A stretch of 64,000 nt of DNA from Barnesiella propionica (GCF_025567045.1 NZ_JAOQJK010000007.1:121699-185698); one strand, 5' to 3'. Positions 19,025-26,607 are shown, counted from the first letter of the stretch. The notes: a model not told the origin generated them from the letters alone. Numbers and translations: made by a program.

Positions 19025-19066
19025 AATAAACCGCCGTTACGGAATTTTCCGTAACGGCGGTTTATT
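19025..19066 (+). terminator. Strong terminator after the DUF3332 gene
   Basis: A perfect 20-bp inverted repeat (AATAAACCGCCGTTACGGAA and its complement) has a 2-nt centre at 19045-19046. No long T run follows, but the stem's A/T ends let it act in both directions. It separates the plus-strand genes from the minus-strand toxin locus. Confidence 0.85.
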
Positions 19067-19553
19067 GGTTGGAAAAGATAAGAAAATTTATTTGGTATGT
19101 ATAACCTTTAATACCTCTCCGTTACTTTTTTTATTTACATATATGCAGTTCCTCTTGAATGTTTTTTAGGTAGATACCCTTCTATGATTCAAATGTCGTT
19201 CTTCTGATTTAGTGAGAAAGGTTTTTCTTTTTCAATTATATCATTTCCATATATTCGTTTTAATATAATTTCAGCCATTTGAAATGTGCTGTTTCATACC
19301 GTCCTATGGCTGGCAATCTTCCATATCAATGTAATTATTTAATGACATTTGTTCGTAATATAATCGGGAATATGATGTTTTTCTTATTTTGCGCTGGGAA
19401 GTATCGGTATTATGCATGCAACTAATAATATGGTCGCAAACGTTATTATATATAAAGTGGACTTGCTTATGATAAATGAAAGCTCAGGGTTTGTTCTGCT
19501 AAGGTTAAGTTTATACAGATTATTCTTGTGAGATAAACGGTGGCAATTATATT
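19067..19553. other. Intergenic region beyond the end of the immunity array
   Basis: 487 bp with no intact gene. On the minus strand between about 19090 and 19180 short coding-like pieces (for example a run ending in EVLKVIHTK and a stop) appear in broken frames. They may be remains of a decayed gene, but I could not identify it. Confidence 0.4.
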
Positions 19554-20114
19554 TTATTCTTTTCTTATATATACGCAGTAATTATCCTTATACGTATTGA
19601 TATATTTATGTATATTAAAATCTTTGTCGTAAAAAAAGATTTCTTTATAAGTTGTGTCAATAGTACTTTGTTTTACAGTTACATACTCTTCTCCTTGTTT
19701 CTTAATAATATAACGGCAGTCGGCGTATGAATAAATTCGTACAACCGGAAAAATTTCTCTTGCGGATTTATAAATAAAAGAAGTGTCATTTAAAAAGAAT
19801 GTTGGAATGGAATCTATTTTGAGAAATTCCCCGAAGTCATTACTCCTATGTCGTTTTTCCCATAAATTATTGCCAATTCTGAAATAAAGGCTTTCGTAAA
19901 CTGTCATATTCGATATATGGGTTGAGATTAATATACTGTCTTGAGAAATTTTTTTAATAACTATGCTATCTCCGATCATTCTTTTTTCAGTAACATGAGA
20001 ACTATCCGGTTCGTAATATAATACATAAGATGTTTCTTTGCTTAATTTGTTATTGCAAGATAGAGCAAATAGTCCTATCATGACGAAGAACAGAGTTTTG
20101 ATATAAGTTTTCAT
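19554..20114 (-). CDS. Putative lipoprotein immunity protein, family B copy 3
   Basis: The first upstream ATG in this frame lies 96 bp further out, inside an overlapping relic gene. The true start is the ATG at 20112-20114, giving 186 residues with a lipobox (LFALSC). It is nearly identical to copy 1 (22665-23225), differing in a few residues such as HRSND for YRYND. In copy 1 the gene follows a toxin module directly, which is why I infer an immunity role. The lipid anchor suggests that protection is needed in the periplasm. No known domain was recognised. It is the last gene of the array. Confidence 0.65.
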   Translation of the reverse strand: MKTYIKTLFFVMIGLFALSCNNKLSKETSYVLYYEPDSSHVTEKRMIGDSIVIKKISQDSILISTHISNMTVYESLYFRIGNNLWEKRHRSNDFGEFLKIDSIPTFFLNDTSFIYKSAREIFPVVRIYSYADCRYIIKKQGEEYVTVKQSTIDTTYKEIFFYDKDFNIHKYINTYKDNYCVYIRKE

Positions 20115-20121
20115 AATATAA

Positions 20122-20232
20122 TTATTTATACAAAATGTTTGCTTCTTTTTGTGCCATCTCTCTTTCTCCCAACCATTGTTTGAATGCCGGTCTGTCTTCG
20201 GGCAGCGCATAAAAATTTACCTGTGAGCTCAT
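20122..20232 (-). pseudogene. 36-codon fusion relic: family A start joined to a toxin tail
   Basis: The first ~24 codons equal the start of the family A genes (MSSQVNFYALPEDRPAF...). They then switch to MAQKEANILYK and a stop, the last codons of the toxin module at 23233-23865. The junction records a deletion that removed most of a family A gene and nearly all of the toxin. An identical relic lies at 20913-21023. It precedes a family B gene by 7 bp, as the whole toxin does in unit 1. Confidence 0.7.
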
Positions 20233-20244
20233 AATCTTAAAAAT

Positions 20245-20347
20245 TTATTTGTTATAGGAAACGAATTCCACTTTTACGTTTTCTACTTCCTTGTTCTATG
20301 TCTTTTATGGCATCTCTTTCCCTGATTACATGTGTGCCGTTCTTGTT
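20245..20347 (-). repeat. Toxin-tail fragment, third copy (103 bp)
   Basis: Close copy of the last ~102 bp of the toxin fragment at 25015-25266, with a 1-nt insertion (CTTCCTTGTT for CTTCCTGTT) that shifts its frame. It lies directly next to the stop codon of family B copy 2. It marks the junction between tandem units 2 and 3. Confidence 0.75.
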
Positions 20348-20905
20348 TTATTCTTTTCTTATATATACGCAGTAATTATCCTTATACGTATTGATATATT
20401 TATGTATATTAAAATCTTTGTCGTAAAAGAAGATTTCTTTATAAGTTGTGTCAATAATACTTTGTTTTACAGTTACATACTCTTCTCCTTGTTTCTTAAT
20501 AATATAACGGCAGTCGGCAAATGAATATGCTAGAACAATAGGAATAAATTCTAATGCAGATTTGTAGAAAAAAGAAGTGTCTTTTGTAGAAAAAGTTATT
20601 ATCGAATCGATTCCTAATATTTCTCCGAAATCATTACCTCTGTAATGCCGTTCGACCAAATTACCATTATGCAAAAAGAATAAATTTTCTTTATAATCAC
20701 CATTTGAATATTTTAAAAACAACATGCTGTCTTTTTGATAATATTCGATTATTATACTATCTCTGGGAAATAGATTGTCAGAAACAAAAGAACTATCTTC
20801 ATTAAAAGATAATAAAAAAGATTCTTTTTTTCTTAAGCTGTTATTACAACATAATAACAAAAGAGCAACGATAATAGATAAAATAATATTATTATAAGTT
20901 TTCAT
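20348..20905 (-). CDS. Putative lipoprotein immunity protein, family B copy 2 (divergent)
   Basis: The start is the ATG at 20903-20905, giving 185 residues with a lipobox-like LLLLCC. The last ~60 residues (from ADCRYIIKK) are almost identical to copies 1 and 3, while the first ~120 differ strongly. The gene is therefore a mosaic, shared at its 3' end and diversified at its 5' half, as expected for immunity genes facing varied toxins (inference). It lies 7 bp after an A/toxin fusion relic. Confidence 0.62.
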   Translation of the reverse strand: MKTYNNIILSIIVALLLLCCNNSLRKKESFLLSFNEDSSFVSDNLFPRDSIIIEYYQKDSMLFLKYSNGDYKENLFFLHNGNLVERHYRGNDFGEILGIDSIITFSTKDTSFFYKSALEFIPIVLAYSFADCRYIIKKQGEEYVTVKQSIIDTTYKEIFFYDKDFNIHKYINTYKDNYCVYIRKE

Positions 20906-20912
20906 GATATAA

Positions 20913-21023
20913 TTATTTATACAAAATGTTTGCTTCTTTTTGTGCCATCTCTCTTTCTCCCAACCATTGTTTGAATGCCGGTCTGTCTTCGGGCAGCGCA
21001 TAAAAATTTACCTGTGAGCTCAT
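20913..21023 (-). pseudogene. 36-codon fusion relic, second copy
   Basis: Same structure and peptide as the relic at 20122-20232: 5' end of family A fused to the toxin 3 tail ending in AQKEANILYK. Its ATG follows the stop of family A copy 5 by 2 nt, the same spacing as between intact family A genes. Confidence 0.7.
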
Positions 21024-21025
21024 AA

Positions 21026-21532
21026 TTATAATCCTAATTTGATGTGATCTAGTTTATGGTTCTCATATTGTTCTACAAAAAGTCTTGTAGCATAATCGGC
21101 TTGTCTCGTCTTGTATTTGACCAGGAAATTTTTTTTAAAATCCCTGAAAAGTTTCGCCGCCCATTTAAGGAAATCCTCATCGAAGTCTACCCATTGCCCG
21201 GCTTTATTGAAATCCCCTTTTTGATAATATAAACGGCATTGCATTAATTCTTGTTCAAGAATCCAGGGTAAGCTGAATTCAACGGCTTGATTACCAAATG
21301 ATTCTAAAAAAAAGCAGTTTAATTCACTTATATATTTATATTTTATTTCAGGCAACCATTTTTTTAATAATAAATATACTTGTCTATTATCCGAATCGTT
21401 AATGTCCAAAAAAGGAATCGGGTTGATATTCTTTGTGCGTTCTTCAATAACTAATATCTCTCTTTCTTCCAACCATTGTTTGAATGCCGGTCTGTCTTCG
21501 GGCAGCGCATAAAAATTTACCTGTGAGCTCAT
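21026..21532 (-). CDS. Putative immunity protein, family A copy 5
   Basis: 168 residues, no signal peptide, probably cytosolic. It shares its first ~30 residues (MSSQVNFYALPEDRPAFKQW) and last ~60 (WVDFDEDFLKWAAKLF and on) with the other four copies. The middle resembles copy 1 (NCFFLESFGNQAVEFSLPW). It reads EERTKN where copy 1 reads GKRTKN. Genes of this array are 2 nt apart (TAA-TT-ATG), so they form one transcript. The immunity role is inferred from position after toxin tails. I do not recognise a named family. Confidence 0.65.
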   Translation of the reverse strand: MSSQVNFYALPEDRPAFKQWLEEREILVIEERTKNINPIPFLDINDSDNRQVYLLLKKWLPEIKYKYISELNCFFLESFGNQAVEFSLPWILEQELMQCRLYYQKGDFNKAGQWVDFDEDFLKWAAKLFRDFKKNFLVKYKTRQADYATRLFVEQYENHKLDHIKLGL

Positions 21533-21534
21533 AA

Positions 21535-22041
21535 TTATAATCCTAATTCGATGTGATCTAGTTTATGGTTCTCATATTGTTCTACAAAAAGTCTTGTAGC
21601 ATAATCGGCTTGTCTCGTCTCGTATTTGACCAGGAAATTTTTTTTAAAATCCCTGAAAAGTTTCGCCGCCCATTTAAGGAAATCCTCATCGAAGTCTACC
21701 CATTCTCCTGTTTCAATAAAAAATCCTTTTTTATAATATAAACGGCATCGCATTAATTTGTCTCCCAAAAAATGAGGTAAGCTGAATTCAACGGTTTGAT
21801 TACCAAATGATTCTAAAAAAAAACAGTTTGATTTACTTGTATATTCATATTTTATTTCAGGCAACCATTTTTTTAATAAAAGATATACTTGCCAATTATC
21901 CGAATCGTTAATGTCGCAAAAAGGAATCGGATTGATATTCTTTGTACGGCTTCCAATAACTAATATCTCTCTTTCTTCCAACCATTGTTTGAATGCCGGT
22001 CTGTCTTCGGGCAGTGCATAAAAATTTACCTGTGAGCTCAT
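21535..22041 (-). CDS. Putative immunity protein, family A copy 4
   Basis: 168 residues, same architecture as copies 1, 2, 3 and 5. The middle is a third version: NDSDNWQVYLLL, a KYEYTSKSNC stretch and SLPHFLGDKLMRC, followed by GFFIETGEW where the others read GDFNKAGQW. It combines segments seen in copies 1/5 with segments of copies 2/3, which points to recombination between tandem copies. It is cytosolic by prediction. Confidence 0.65.
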   Translation of the reverse strand: MSSQVNFYALPEDRPAFKQWLEEREILVIGSRTKNINPIPFCDINDSDNWQVYLLLKKWLPEIKYEYTSKSNCFFLESFGNQTVEFSLPHFLGDKLMRCRLYYKKGFFIETGEWVDFDEDFLKWAAKLFRDFKKNFLVKYETRQADYATRLFVEQYENHKLDHIELGL

Positions 22042-22043
22042 AA

Positions 22044-22550
22044 TTATAATCCTAATTCGATGTGATCTAGTTTATGGTTCTCATATTGTTCTATAAAAAG
22101 TCTTGTAGCATAATCGGATTGCCTTGTCTCGTATTTGACCAGGAAATTTTTTTTAAAATCCCTGAAAAGTTTCGCCGCCCATTTAAGGAAATCCTCATCG
22201 AAATCTACCCATTGCCCGGCTTTATTGAAATCCCCTTTTTGATAATATAGACGGCATTGCATTAATTCATCTCCCAAAAAATGAGGTAGGTTGAATTCAA
22301 CGGTTTGATTACCATAGTTTTTTAAGAAAAAACAATTTAAATCTTTTTCATATCGAAAATGTAAAACGGGTAGCCATTTTTTTAATAAAAGATGTACTTG
22401 CCAATTTTCTTCATCGGCTATGTCCAAAAAAGGAATCGGGTTGATATTCTTTGTACGGCTTCCAATAACTAATATCTCTCTTTCTTCCAACCATTGTTTG
22501 AATGCCGGTCTGTCTTCGGGCAGCGCATAAAAATTTACCTGTGAGCTCAT
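22044..22550 (-). CDS. Putative immunity protein, family A copy 3
   Basis: 168 residues. The middle (ADEENWQVHLLLKKWLP and HFRYEKDLNC, NYGNQTVEFNLPHFLGD) is almost identical to copy 2, but its last ~40 residues match copies 1, 4 and 5 (LVKYETRQSDYATRLFIEQY). Copy 2 carries a different end. The start codon lies 12 bp past the stop of a toxin-tail fragment, reproducing the spacing between the 25015-25266 toxin tail and copy 1. Confidence 0.65.
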   Translation of the reverse strand: MSSQVNFYALPEDRPAFKQWLEEREILVIGSRTKNINPIPFLDIADEENWQVHLLLKKWLPVLHFRYEKDLNCFFLKNYGNQTVEFNLPHFLGDELMQCRLYYQKGDFNKAGQWVDFDEDFLKWAAKLFRDFKKNFLVKYETRQSDYATRLFIEQYENHKLDHIELGL

Positions 22551-22562
22551 AATCTTAAAAAT

Positions 22563-22664
22563 TTATTTGTTATAGGGAACGAATTCCACTTTTACGTTTT
22601 TTACTTCCTGTTCTATGTCTTTTATGGCATCTCTTTCCCTGATTACAGGGGTGCCGTTCTTGTT
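22563..22664 (-). repeat. Toxin-tail fragment, second copy (102 bp)
   Basis: Direct copy of the 3' end of the toxin fragment at 25015-25266 (KNGTPVIRERDAIKDIEQ ... FVPYNK and stop). It begins right after, and in frame with, the stop codon of family B copy 1 at 22665. It marks the boundary between tandem units 1 and 2. Confidence 0.78.
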
Positions 22665-23225
22665 TTATTCTTTTCTTATATATACGCAGTAATTATCCTT
22701 ATACGTATTGATATATTTATGTATATTAAAATCTTTGTCGTAAAAAAAGATTTCTTTATAAGTTGTGTCAATAGTACTTTGTTTTACAGTTACATACTCT
22801 TCTCCTTGTTTCTTAATAATATAACGGCAGTCGGCGTAGGAATAAGTTCGTACAACCGGAAAAATTTCTCTTGCGGATTTATAAATAAAAGAAGTGTCAT
22901 TTAAAAAGAATGTTGGAATGGAATCTATTTTGAGAAACTCCCCGAAATCATTATATCTATATCGCTTTTCCCATAAATTATTGCCAATTCTGAAATAAAG
23001 GCTTTCGTAAACTGTCATATTCGATATATGGGTTGAGATTAATATACTGTCTTGAGAAATTTTTTTAATAACTATGCTATCTCCGATCATTCTTTTTTCA
23101 GTAACATGAGAACTATCCGGTTCGTAATATAACACATAAGATGTTTCTTTGCTTAATTTGTTATTGCAAGATAGAGCAAATAGTCCTATCATGACAAAGA
23201 ACAGAGTTTTGATATAAGTTTTCAT
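22665..23225 (-). CDS. Putative lipoprotein immunity protein, family B copy 1
   Basis: 186 residues from the ATG at 23223-23225, 7 bp after the stop of the toxin module. Longer readings upstream overlap the toxin in another frame and are not credible. The signal peptide ends in a lipobox (LFALSC). The mature part is hydrophilic and rich in Tyr, Ile and Lys. Toxin 3 and this gene form the only complete toxin/B pair in the array, so it is the best candidate cognate immunity protein. The lipid anchor would place it facing the periplasm. No known domain was recognised. Confidence 0.68.
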   Translation of the reverse strand: MKTYIKTLFFVMIGLFALSCNNKLSKETSYVLYYEPDSSHVTEKRMIGDSIVIKKISQDSILISTHISNMTVYESLYFRIGNNLWEKRYRYNDFGEFLKIDSIPTFFLNDTSFIYKSAREIFPVVRTYSYADCRYIIKKQGEEYVTVKQSTIDTTYKEIFFYDKDFNIHKYINTYKDNYCVYIRKE

Positions 23226-23232
23226 AATATAA

Positions 23233-23865
23233 TTATTTATACAAAATGTTTGCTTCTTTTTGTGCCTGTTCAAAAGCCTGTTTATAGTCTTTATCGATTG
23301 TCAGCAACTGCTCTTGTACGGATTTATATTTTAGATATCCTTTATGACCGGTATCTTTGTTCTTCAAAGCCTGGTGATCCTTATTTTGAGAGTTAACTTT
23401 TTTACCGTTAATTTGGTCCGCCACTTTATAACCATGGATTTGCATTTCGTGTGCAAGAGTTTCTCCTATCTCTGCTTTATAAGACGCATAAGAAACTACT
23501 TTAATAGTTACTGTAGCTGTTTTGCTTGTTTTATCTTTGCTGACTTCATAACTCCCTGTTCCTGATTCTGCAGGAACATTTGCTGTTTCACTGGAATATG
23601 AGTAATCCCAGATATTCAATGTATGATCATTTAATGCTCCATTTTCGGTAAATTTGTATCCTCCTACTACGTCTCCTTCTTTAGCAAATTGAGAGATAAA
23701 GGCTCGTCCTTCTTTTGTCTTCATATAGTCTGTCATCGCCTCTTCCGTTTTAGGAGAGAGTCCTGGCTGTGATATTAGTTTACTACTATTATTGGAATGA
23801 GTTACATTATATTGTCTAACAACTTTTCCGTCCATATCGACGAACTTCATAGGGTTATTCGCCAC
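23233..23865 (-). CDS. Orphan Rhs C-terminal toxin module (toxin 3)
   Basis: The frame opens with an Rhs core remnant. Upstream of the GTG at 23863-23865 it already reads YNRFISIDTLCEQYYHLSPYAYV, matching the intact Rhs protein at 27.2 kb, but a stop cuts it off above that. After the core comes a ~190-residue C-terminal domain. It contains GETLAHEMQIHGYK, a zinc-protease-like but not canonical HExxxH motif, then a DHQALKNKD and GHKGY stretch and the tail AQKEANILYK. Without a signal peptide or full core it is probably not delivered by itself. It looks like a displaced toxin tip kept in reserve for recombination into the full-length gene. Toxin activity is inferred. Confidence 0.6.
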   Translation of the reverse strand: MANNPMKFVDMDGKVVRQYNVTHSNNSSKLISQPGLSPKTEEAMTDYMKTKEGRAFISQFAKEGDVVGGYKFTENGALNDHTLNIWDYSYSSETANVPAESGTGSYEVSKDKTSKTATVTIKVVSYASYKAEIGETLAHEMQIHGYKVADQINGKKVNSQNKDHQALKNKDTGHKGYLKYKSVQEQLLTIDKDYKQAFEQAQKEANILYK

Positions 23866-23945
23866 ATAAGCGTAAGGCGACAGATGGTAATACTGTTCGC
23901 AAAGTGTGTCGATAGAGATAAAGCGGTTGTAAATCGAGTACCGGT
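23866..23945 (-). pseudogene. Rhs core remnant leading into toxin 3
   Basis: About 75 bp nearly identical to 27170-27246 of the intact Rhs gene, encoding the SIDxLCEQYYHLSPYAY part of the core. Upstream the frame is interrupted (TGA near 23944) and homology ends close to the family A copy 2 stop at 23984. This shared DNA is the likely crossover site. Confidence 0.7.
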
Positions 23946-23983
23946 ATCATACCAATATAGCTTGTTTTTAATATTCTGGATAC

Positions 23984-24493
23984 TTAAAGTAAAAATTCCA
24001 CCTTACCCAATTCATGGTTTTCGAATTTTCTAAGAAACTCCCGTGTCGCGTAATTCTTATAACCTCGATTCTCGAATCTTATAAGGAATTCTTTTTTAAA
24101 ATCTCTGAAAAGTTTCGCCGCCCATTTAAGGAAATCCTCATCGAAATCTACCCATTGCCCGGCTTTATTGAAATCCCCTTTTTGATAATATAGACGGCAT
24201 TGCATTAATTTATCTCCCAAAAAATGAGGTAGGTTGAATTCAACGGTTTGATTACCATAGTTTTTTAAGAAAAAACAATTTAAATCTTTTTCATATCGAA
24301 AATGTAAAACGGGTAGCCATTTTTTTAATAAAAGATGTACTTGCCAATTTTCTTCATCGGCTATGTCCAAAAAAGGAATCGGGTTGATATTCTTTGTACG
24401 GCTTCCAATAACTAATATCTCTCTTTCTTCCAACCATTGTTTGAATGCCGGTCTGTCTTCGGGCAGTGCATAAAAATTTATCTGTGAGCTCAT
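23984..24493 (-). CDS. Putative immunity protein, family A copy 2
   Basis: 169 residues. The middle is the same version as copy 3 (ADEENWQVHLLL), but the C-terminus diverges after DFKKEF (LIRFENRGYKNYATREFLRKF...), unlike all other copies. It starts with MSSQINF where the others read MSSQVNF. It ends just before the Rhs core remnant of toxin 3, so the divergent end marks an older junction. Immunity role is inferred from context. Confidence 0.65.
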   Translation of the reverse strand: MSSQINFYALPEDRPAFKQWLEEREILVIGSRTKNINPIPFLDIADEENWQVHLLLKKWLPVLHFRYEKDLNCFFLKNYGNQTVEFNLPHFLGDKLMQCRLYYQKGDFNKAGQWVDFDEDFLKWAAKLFRDFKKEFLIRFENRGYKNYATREFLRKFENHELGKVEFLL

Positions 24494-24495
24494 AA

Positions 24496-25002
24496 TTATA
24501 ATCCTAATTTGATGTGATCTAGTTTATGGTTCTCATATTGTTCTACAAAAAGTCTTGTAGCATAATCGGCTTGTCTCGTCTTGTATTTGACCAGGAAATT
24601 TTTTTTAAAATCCCTGAAAAGTTTCGCCGCCCATTTAAGGAAATCCTCATCGAAATCTACCCATTGCCCAGCTTTATTGAAATCCCCTTTTTGATAATAT
24701 AGACGGCATTGCATTAATTCTTGTTCAAGAATCCAGGGCAAGCTGAATTCAACGGCTTGATTACCAAATGATTCTAAAAAAAAGCAGTTTAATTCACTTA
24801 TATATTTATATTTTATTTCAGGCAACCATTTTTTTAATAATAAATATACTTGTCTATTATCCGAATCGTTAATGTCCAAAAAAGGAATCGGGTTGATATT
24901 CTTTGTGCGTTTTCCAATAACTAATATCTCTCTTTCTTCCAACCATTGTTTGAATGCCGGTCTGTCTTCGGGCAGTGCATAAAAATTTACCTGTGAGCTC
25001 AT
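24496..25002 (-). CDS. Putative immunity protein, family A copy 1
   Basis: 168 residues, cytosolic by prediction. It begins 12 bp after the stop of the toxin fragment at 25015-25266, so it is the likely original cognate immunity gene for that toxin. It is nearly identical to copy 5. The pattern of a conserved N-terminus (~30 residues), variable centre (~35-115) and conserved C-terminus is seen across the family. No named immunity family was recognised. Confidence 0.68.
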   Translation of the reverse strand: MSSQVNFYALPEDRPAFKQWLEEREILVIGKRTKNINPIPFLDINDSDNRQVYLLLKKWLPEIKYKYISELNCFFLESFGNQAVEFSLPWILEQELMQCRLYYQKGDFNKAGQWVDFDEDFLKWAAKLFRDFKKNFLVKYKTRQADYATRLFVEQYENHKLDHIKLGL

Positions 25003-25014
25003 AATCTTAAAAAT

Positions 25015-25266
25015 TTATTTGTTATAGGGAACGAATTCCACTTTTACGTTTTTTACTTCCTGTTCTATGTCTTTTATGGCATCTCTTTCCCTTATTACAG
25101 GTGTGCCGTTCTTGTTCTCTTTACCTACTTGTATATACCGTTCTTCTTTTGTTTCAGGGTGTTTACCGAAAACATCCACGAACCTTCCCCGTTTCTTTCC
25201 ATTGGGTGTCTGAATGTATTTTTCATTGGTAACATCAAATCCTTTGTCTTTTAATTTTATTTCCAT
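25015..25266 (-). CDS. Orphan toxin C-terminal fragment (toxin 2, nuclease-like)
   Basis: 83 residues from an ATG at 25266, with open frame for about 60 bp further upstream (DRNIKGKIKE). The sequence GRFVDVFG, RYIQVGKENKNGTPV and FVPYNK resembles the extreme C-terminal domain of many Rhs-type toxins. The D...QVGK spacing recalls PD-(D/E)xK-like nucleases, but I cannot confirm the fold. No Rhs core precedes it here. Its last 102 bp are repeated twice further along the array. The family A immunity gene follows by 12 bp. Confidence 0.55.
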   Translation of the reverse strand: MEIKLKDKGFDVTNEKYIQTPNGKKRGRFVDVFGKHPETKEERYIQVGKENKNGTPVIRERDAIKDIEQEVKNVKVEFVPYNK

Positions 25267-25402
25267 TTCTTTAATTTTCCCCTTGATGTTTCGGTCCTCT
25301 TTTTTCGAAATGATTGATAATGTTTATAATCGTTTTGAAACAACATTGATCTTATTAGTGTAATTGTATATTATAAGAATTTGGTTGGTGTATATCTCCG
25401 TC

Positions 25403-25904
25403 CTATTTTAAGCTTTCATCGTAATTGTAATTTTCCAAAGTCCAAGTAATAAAAATTTCTTGTATTAATTCTCCTAAAGAATGATAGATTATTTCAGGGG
25501 TACTTTTTGTATAATCACAATCCCATTCTCAAAATACAATATTATGATTGTGAAGATCAAAACAATAATGATTTCCATAACCATTTGGGCAGAATGGAAC
25601 TAAGTGAAGAGGCATAGGATTATTTGCTTCAAAATGTTCAAATATACAGGTATTTTCTAGATTTATTTCTGTATATTTTTTATCTGTTAGAATATTATGA
25701 ATTCCTAAAATAATATCTCCCATCATTGATAATCCATTTGTCTTGAATAAAAATATTTATAACTTCAAGAAATTCTAATTTATATTTCTTCTCAAAAAGA
25801 CTAATGCCTTCTTTTTGGGCTGCGGGGAAATATGATATTATTTTATCAGAAAAGGACATTAGTTCCTCAAGTACCTTATTTATTAAGATGGTCTTTGTAT
25901 TCAT
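25403..25904 (-). pseudogene. Broken SUKH (SMI1/KNR4-like) immunity gene
   Basis: Starting at the ATG at 25904 the frame reads LFEKKYKLEFLEVINIF, then a +1 shift near 25746-25752 breaks it. The next frame continues as FKTNGLSMMGDIILGI and PFCPNGYGNHYCFDL, a typical SUKH signature. A TGA at 25529-25531 sits exactly where the family has Trp (IVF-W-EWD), and the frame then runs on to a TAG at 25403. Two separate lesions show that this immunity gene is dead. SUKH proteins are known immunity partners of HNH-type nuclease toxins, and the remnant just upstream looks like one. Confidence 0.72.
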
Positions 25905-25946
25905 TTCTCCAATATTCTTTTTTTTGCTTTGTTAAACTCATTTCTG

Positions 25947-26164
25947 TCAATACCACTCGAATTTTTTATTAGGATGATTTACTTTATCGTTTCCCACCCT
26001 TCGATGATCCTTTTTATGCATTTCTTTAAAAAGAACATTTTAGTTCTGTCCATCATGGTGAATTTCAACAGTAGTACTATTTTTTTAAATGTTGGAGCAT
26101 TACCAGTTTTTGAAGGTGGGACTAAAAGGTACCTATTTTTATGGATTCTGAGAAACGTTATCAT
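25947..26164 (-). pseudogene. Decayed HNH/WHH-like nuclease toxin tail
   Basis: Read across one frameshift (near 26075-26080) and one in-frame TAA (near 26042), the strand gives VPPSKTGNAPTFK, NSTTVEIHHDGQN and NVLFKEMHKKDHRR. The paired HH-DGQ, then H...H about 15-20 residues later, is the pattern of the WHH/LHH branch of HNH-ENDO VII toxins. It lies 42 bp upstream of the broken SUKH gene, the usual toxin-then-immunity order. It is a dead cassette. Confidence 0.6.
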
Positions 26165-26224
26165 ATGAAAAATTAAATATCTGGCATAACTAAAATATTA
26201 GTTTATGTCATATAATCAAAATAT

Positions 26225-26605
26225 TTACTCGATAATTTCAAAATAAAAATCAACACAATTGAATTTAATAAAACCTACAGGAGAAGAGTCAAATTTAAAT
26301 TCTATTGTATATACATGTTCTTTTTTAATATATGAAAAGTTTGTTATTTCTATTTTTCCGATTGTATATGGATTTTTAAATTCAAAATCGAACCTTGCAT
26401 TATGAACCAAAGAAAAGAAAAGTTTTGTTCTTATATTCATAAAATCGAAAGATTCAACTAAATCTTGTTGACCATTCCAATCTATTTCTATCTCTATGTT
26501 AACAGGATGGGTATTAGTATCTTCTATCCATTTTATTCCTTTAATACCAGACTCTTCCAGTACTATTTTATCAATTTCTTCATTTTTGTAAATGAGTTTT
26601 TTCAT
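26225..26605 (-). CDS. Putative immunity protein for the active Rhs toxin
   Basis: 126 residues, no signal peptide, acidic and rich in Ile, Phe and Asn, with alternating strand-like segments. The start is 2 nt after the stop of the 1117-residue Rhs protein, so translation is probably coupled. A small gene directly behind a toxin tip is almost always the specific antidote. I do not recognise a named immunity family. It is the only intact antidote candidate for toxin 1. Confidence 0.7.
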   Translation of the reverse strand: MKKLIYKNEEIDKIVLEESGIKGIKWIEDTNTHPVNIEIEIDWNGQQDLVESFDFMNIRTKLFFSLVHNARFDFEFKNPYTIGKIEITNFSYIKKEHVYTIEFKFDSSPVGFIKFNCVDFYFEIIE

Positions 26606-26607
26606 AA

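Larger units (their letters stand above)
19554..25266 (-). repeat. Three-unit tandem array of immunity genes and toxin tails
   Basis: Unit 1 (22665-25266): toxin 2 tail, A1, A2, toxin 3, B1. Unit 2 (20348-22664): toxin 2 tail fragment, A3, A4, A5, A/toxin 3 relic, B2. Unit 3 (19554-20347): toxin 2 tail fragment, A/toxin 3 relic, B3. All are on the minus strand. The order is conserved while the number of A genes falls or rises. Direct repeats flanking each block explain duplication and collapse by unequal crossing-over. Confidence 0.78.

Noticed and set aside
22665..23273. Longer start for family B proteins (at 23273, 21001 and 20210)
   Set aside because: The extra residues overlap the toxin 3 tail or fusion relics in another frame and lack a signal peptide; the internal ATG gives a proper lipoprotein signal.
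19554..25002. Repeated blocks considered as a CRISPR array or transposon
   Set aside because: Repeats are whole genes of about 0.5 kb or gene fragments on one strand, with no short regular repeats, spacers, transposase or terminal inverted repeats.
25529..25531. TGA codon in the SUKH gene considered as selenocysteine
   Set aside because: The position is a conserved Trp in this family, the gene also has a frameshift, and no SECIS-like element was seen.
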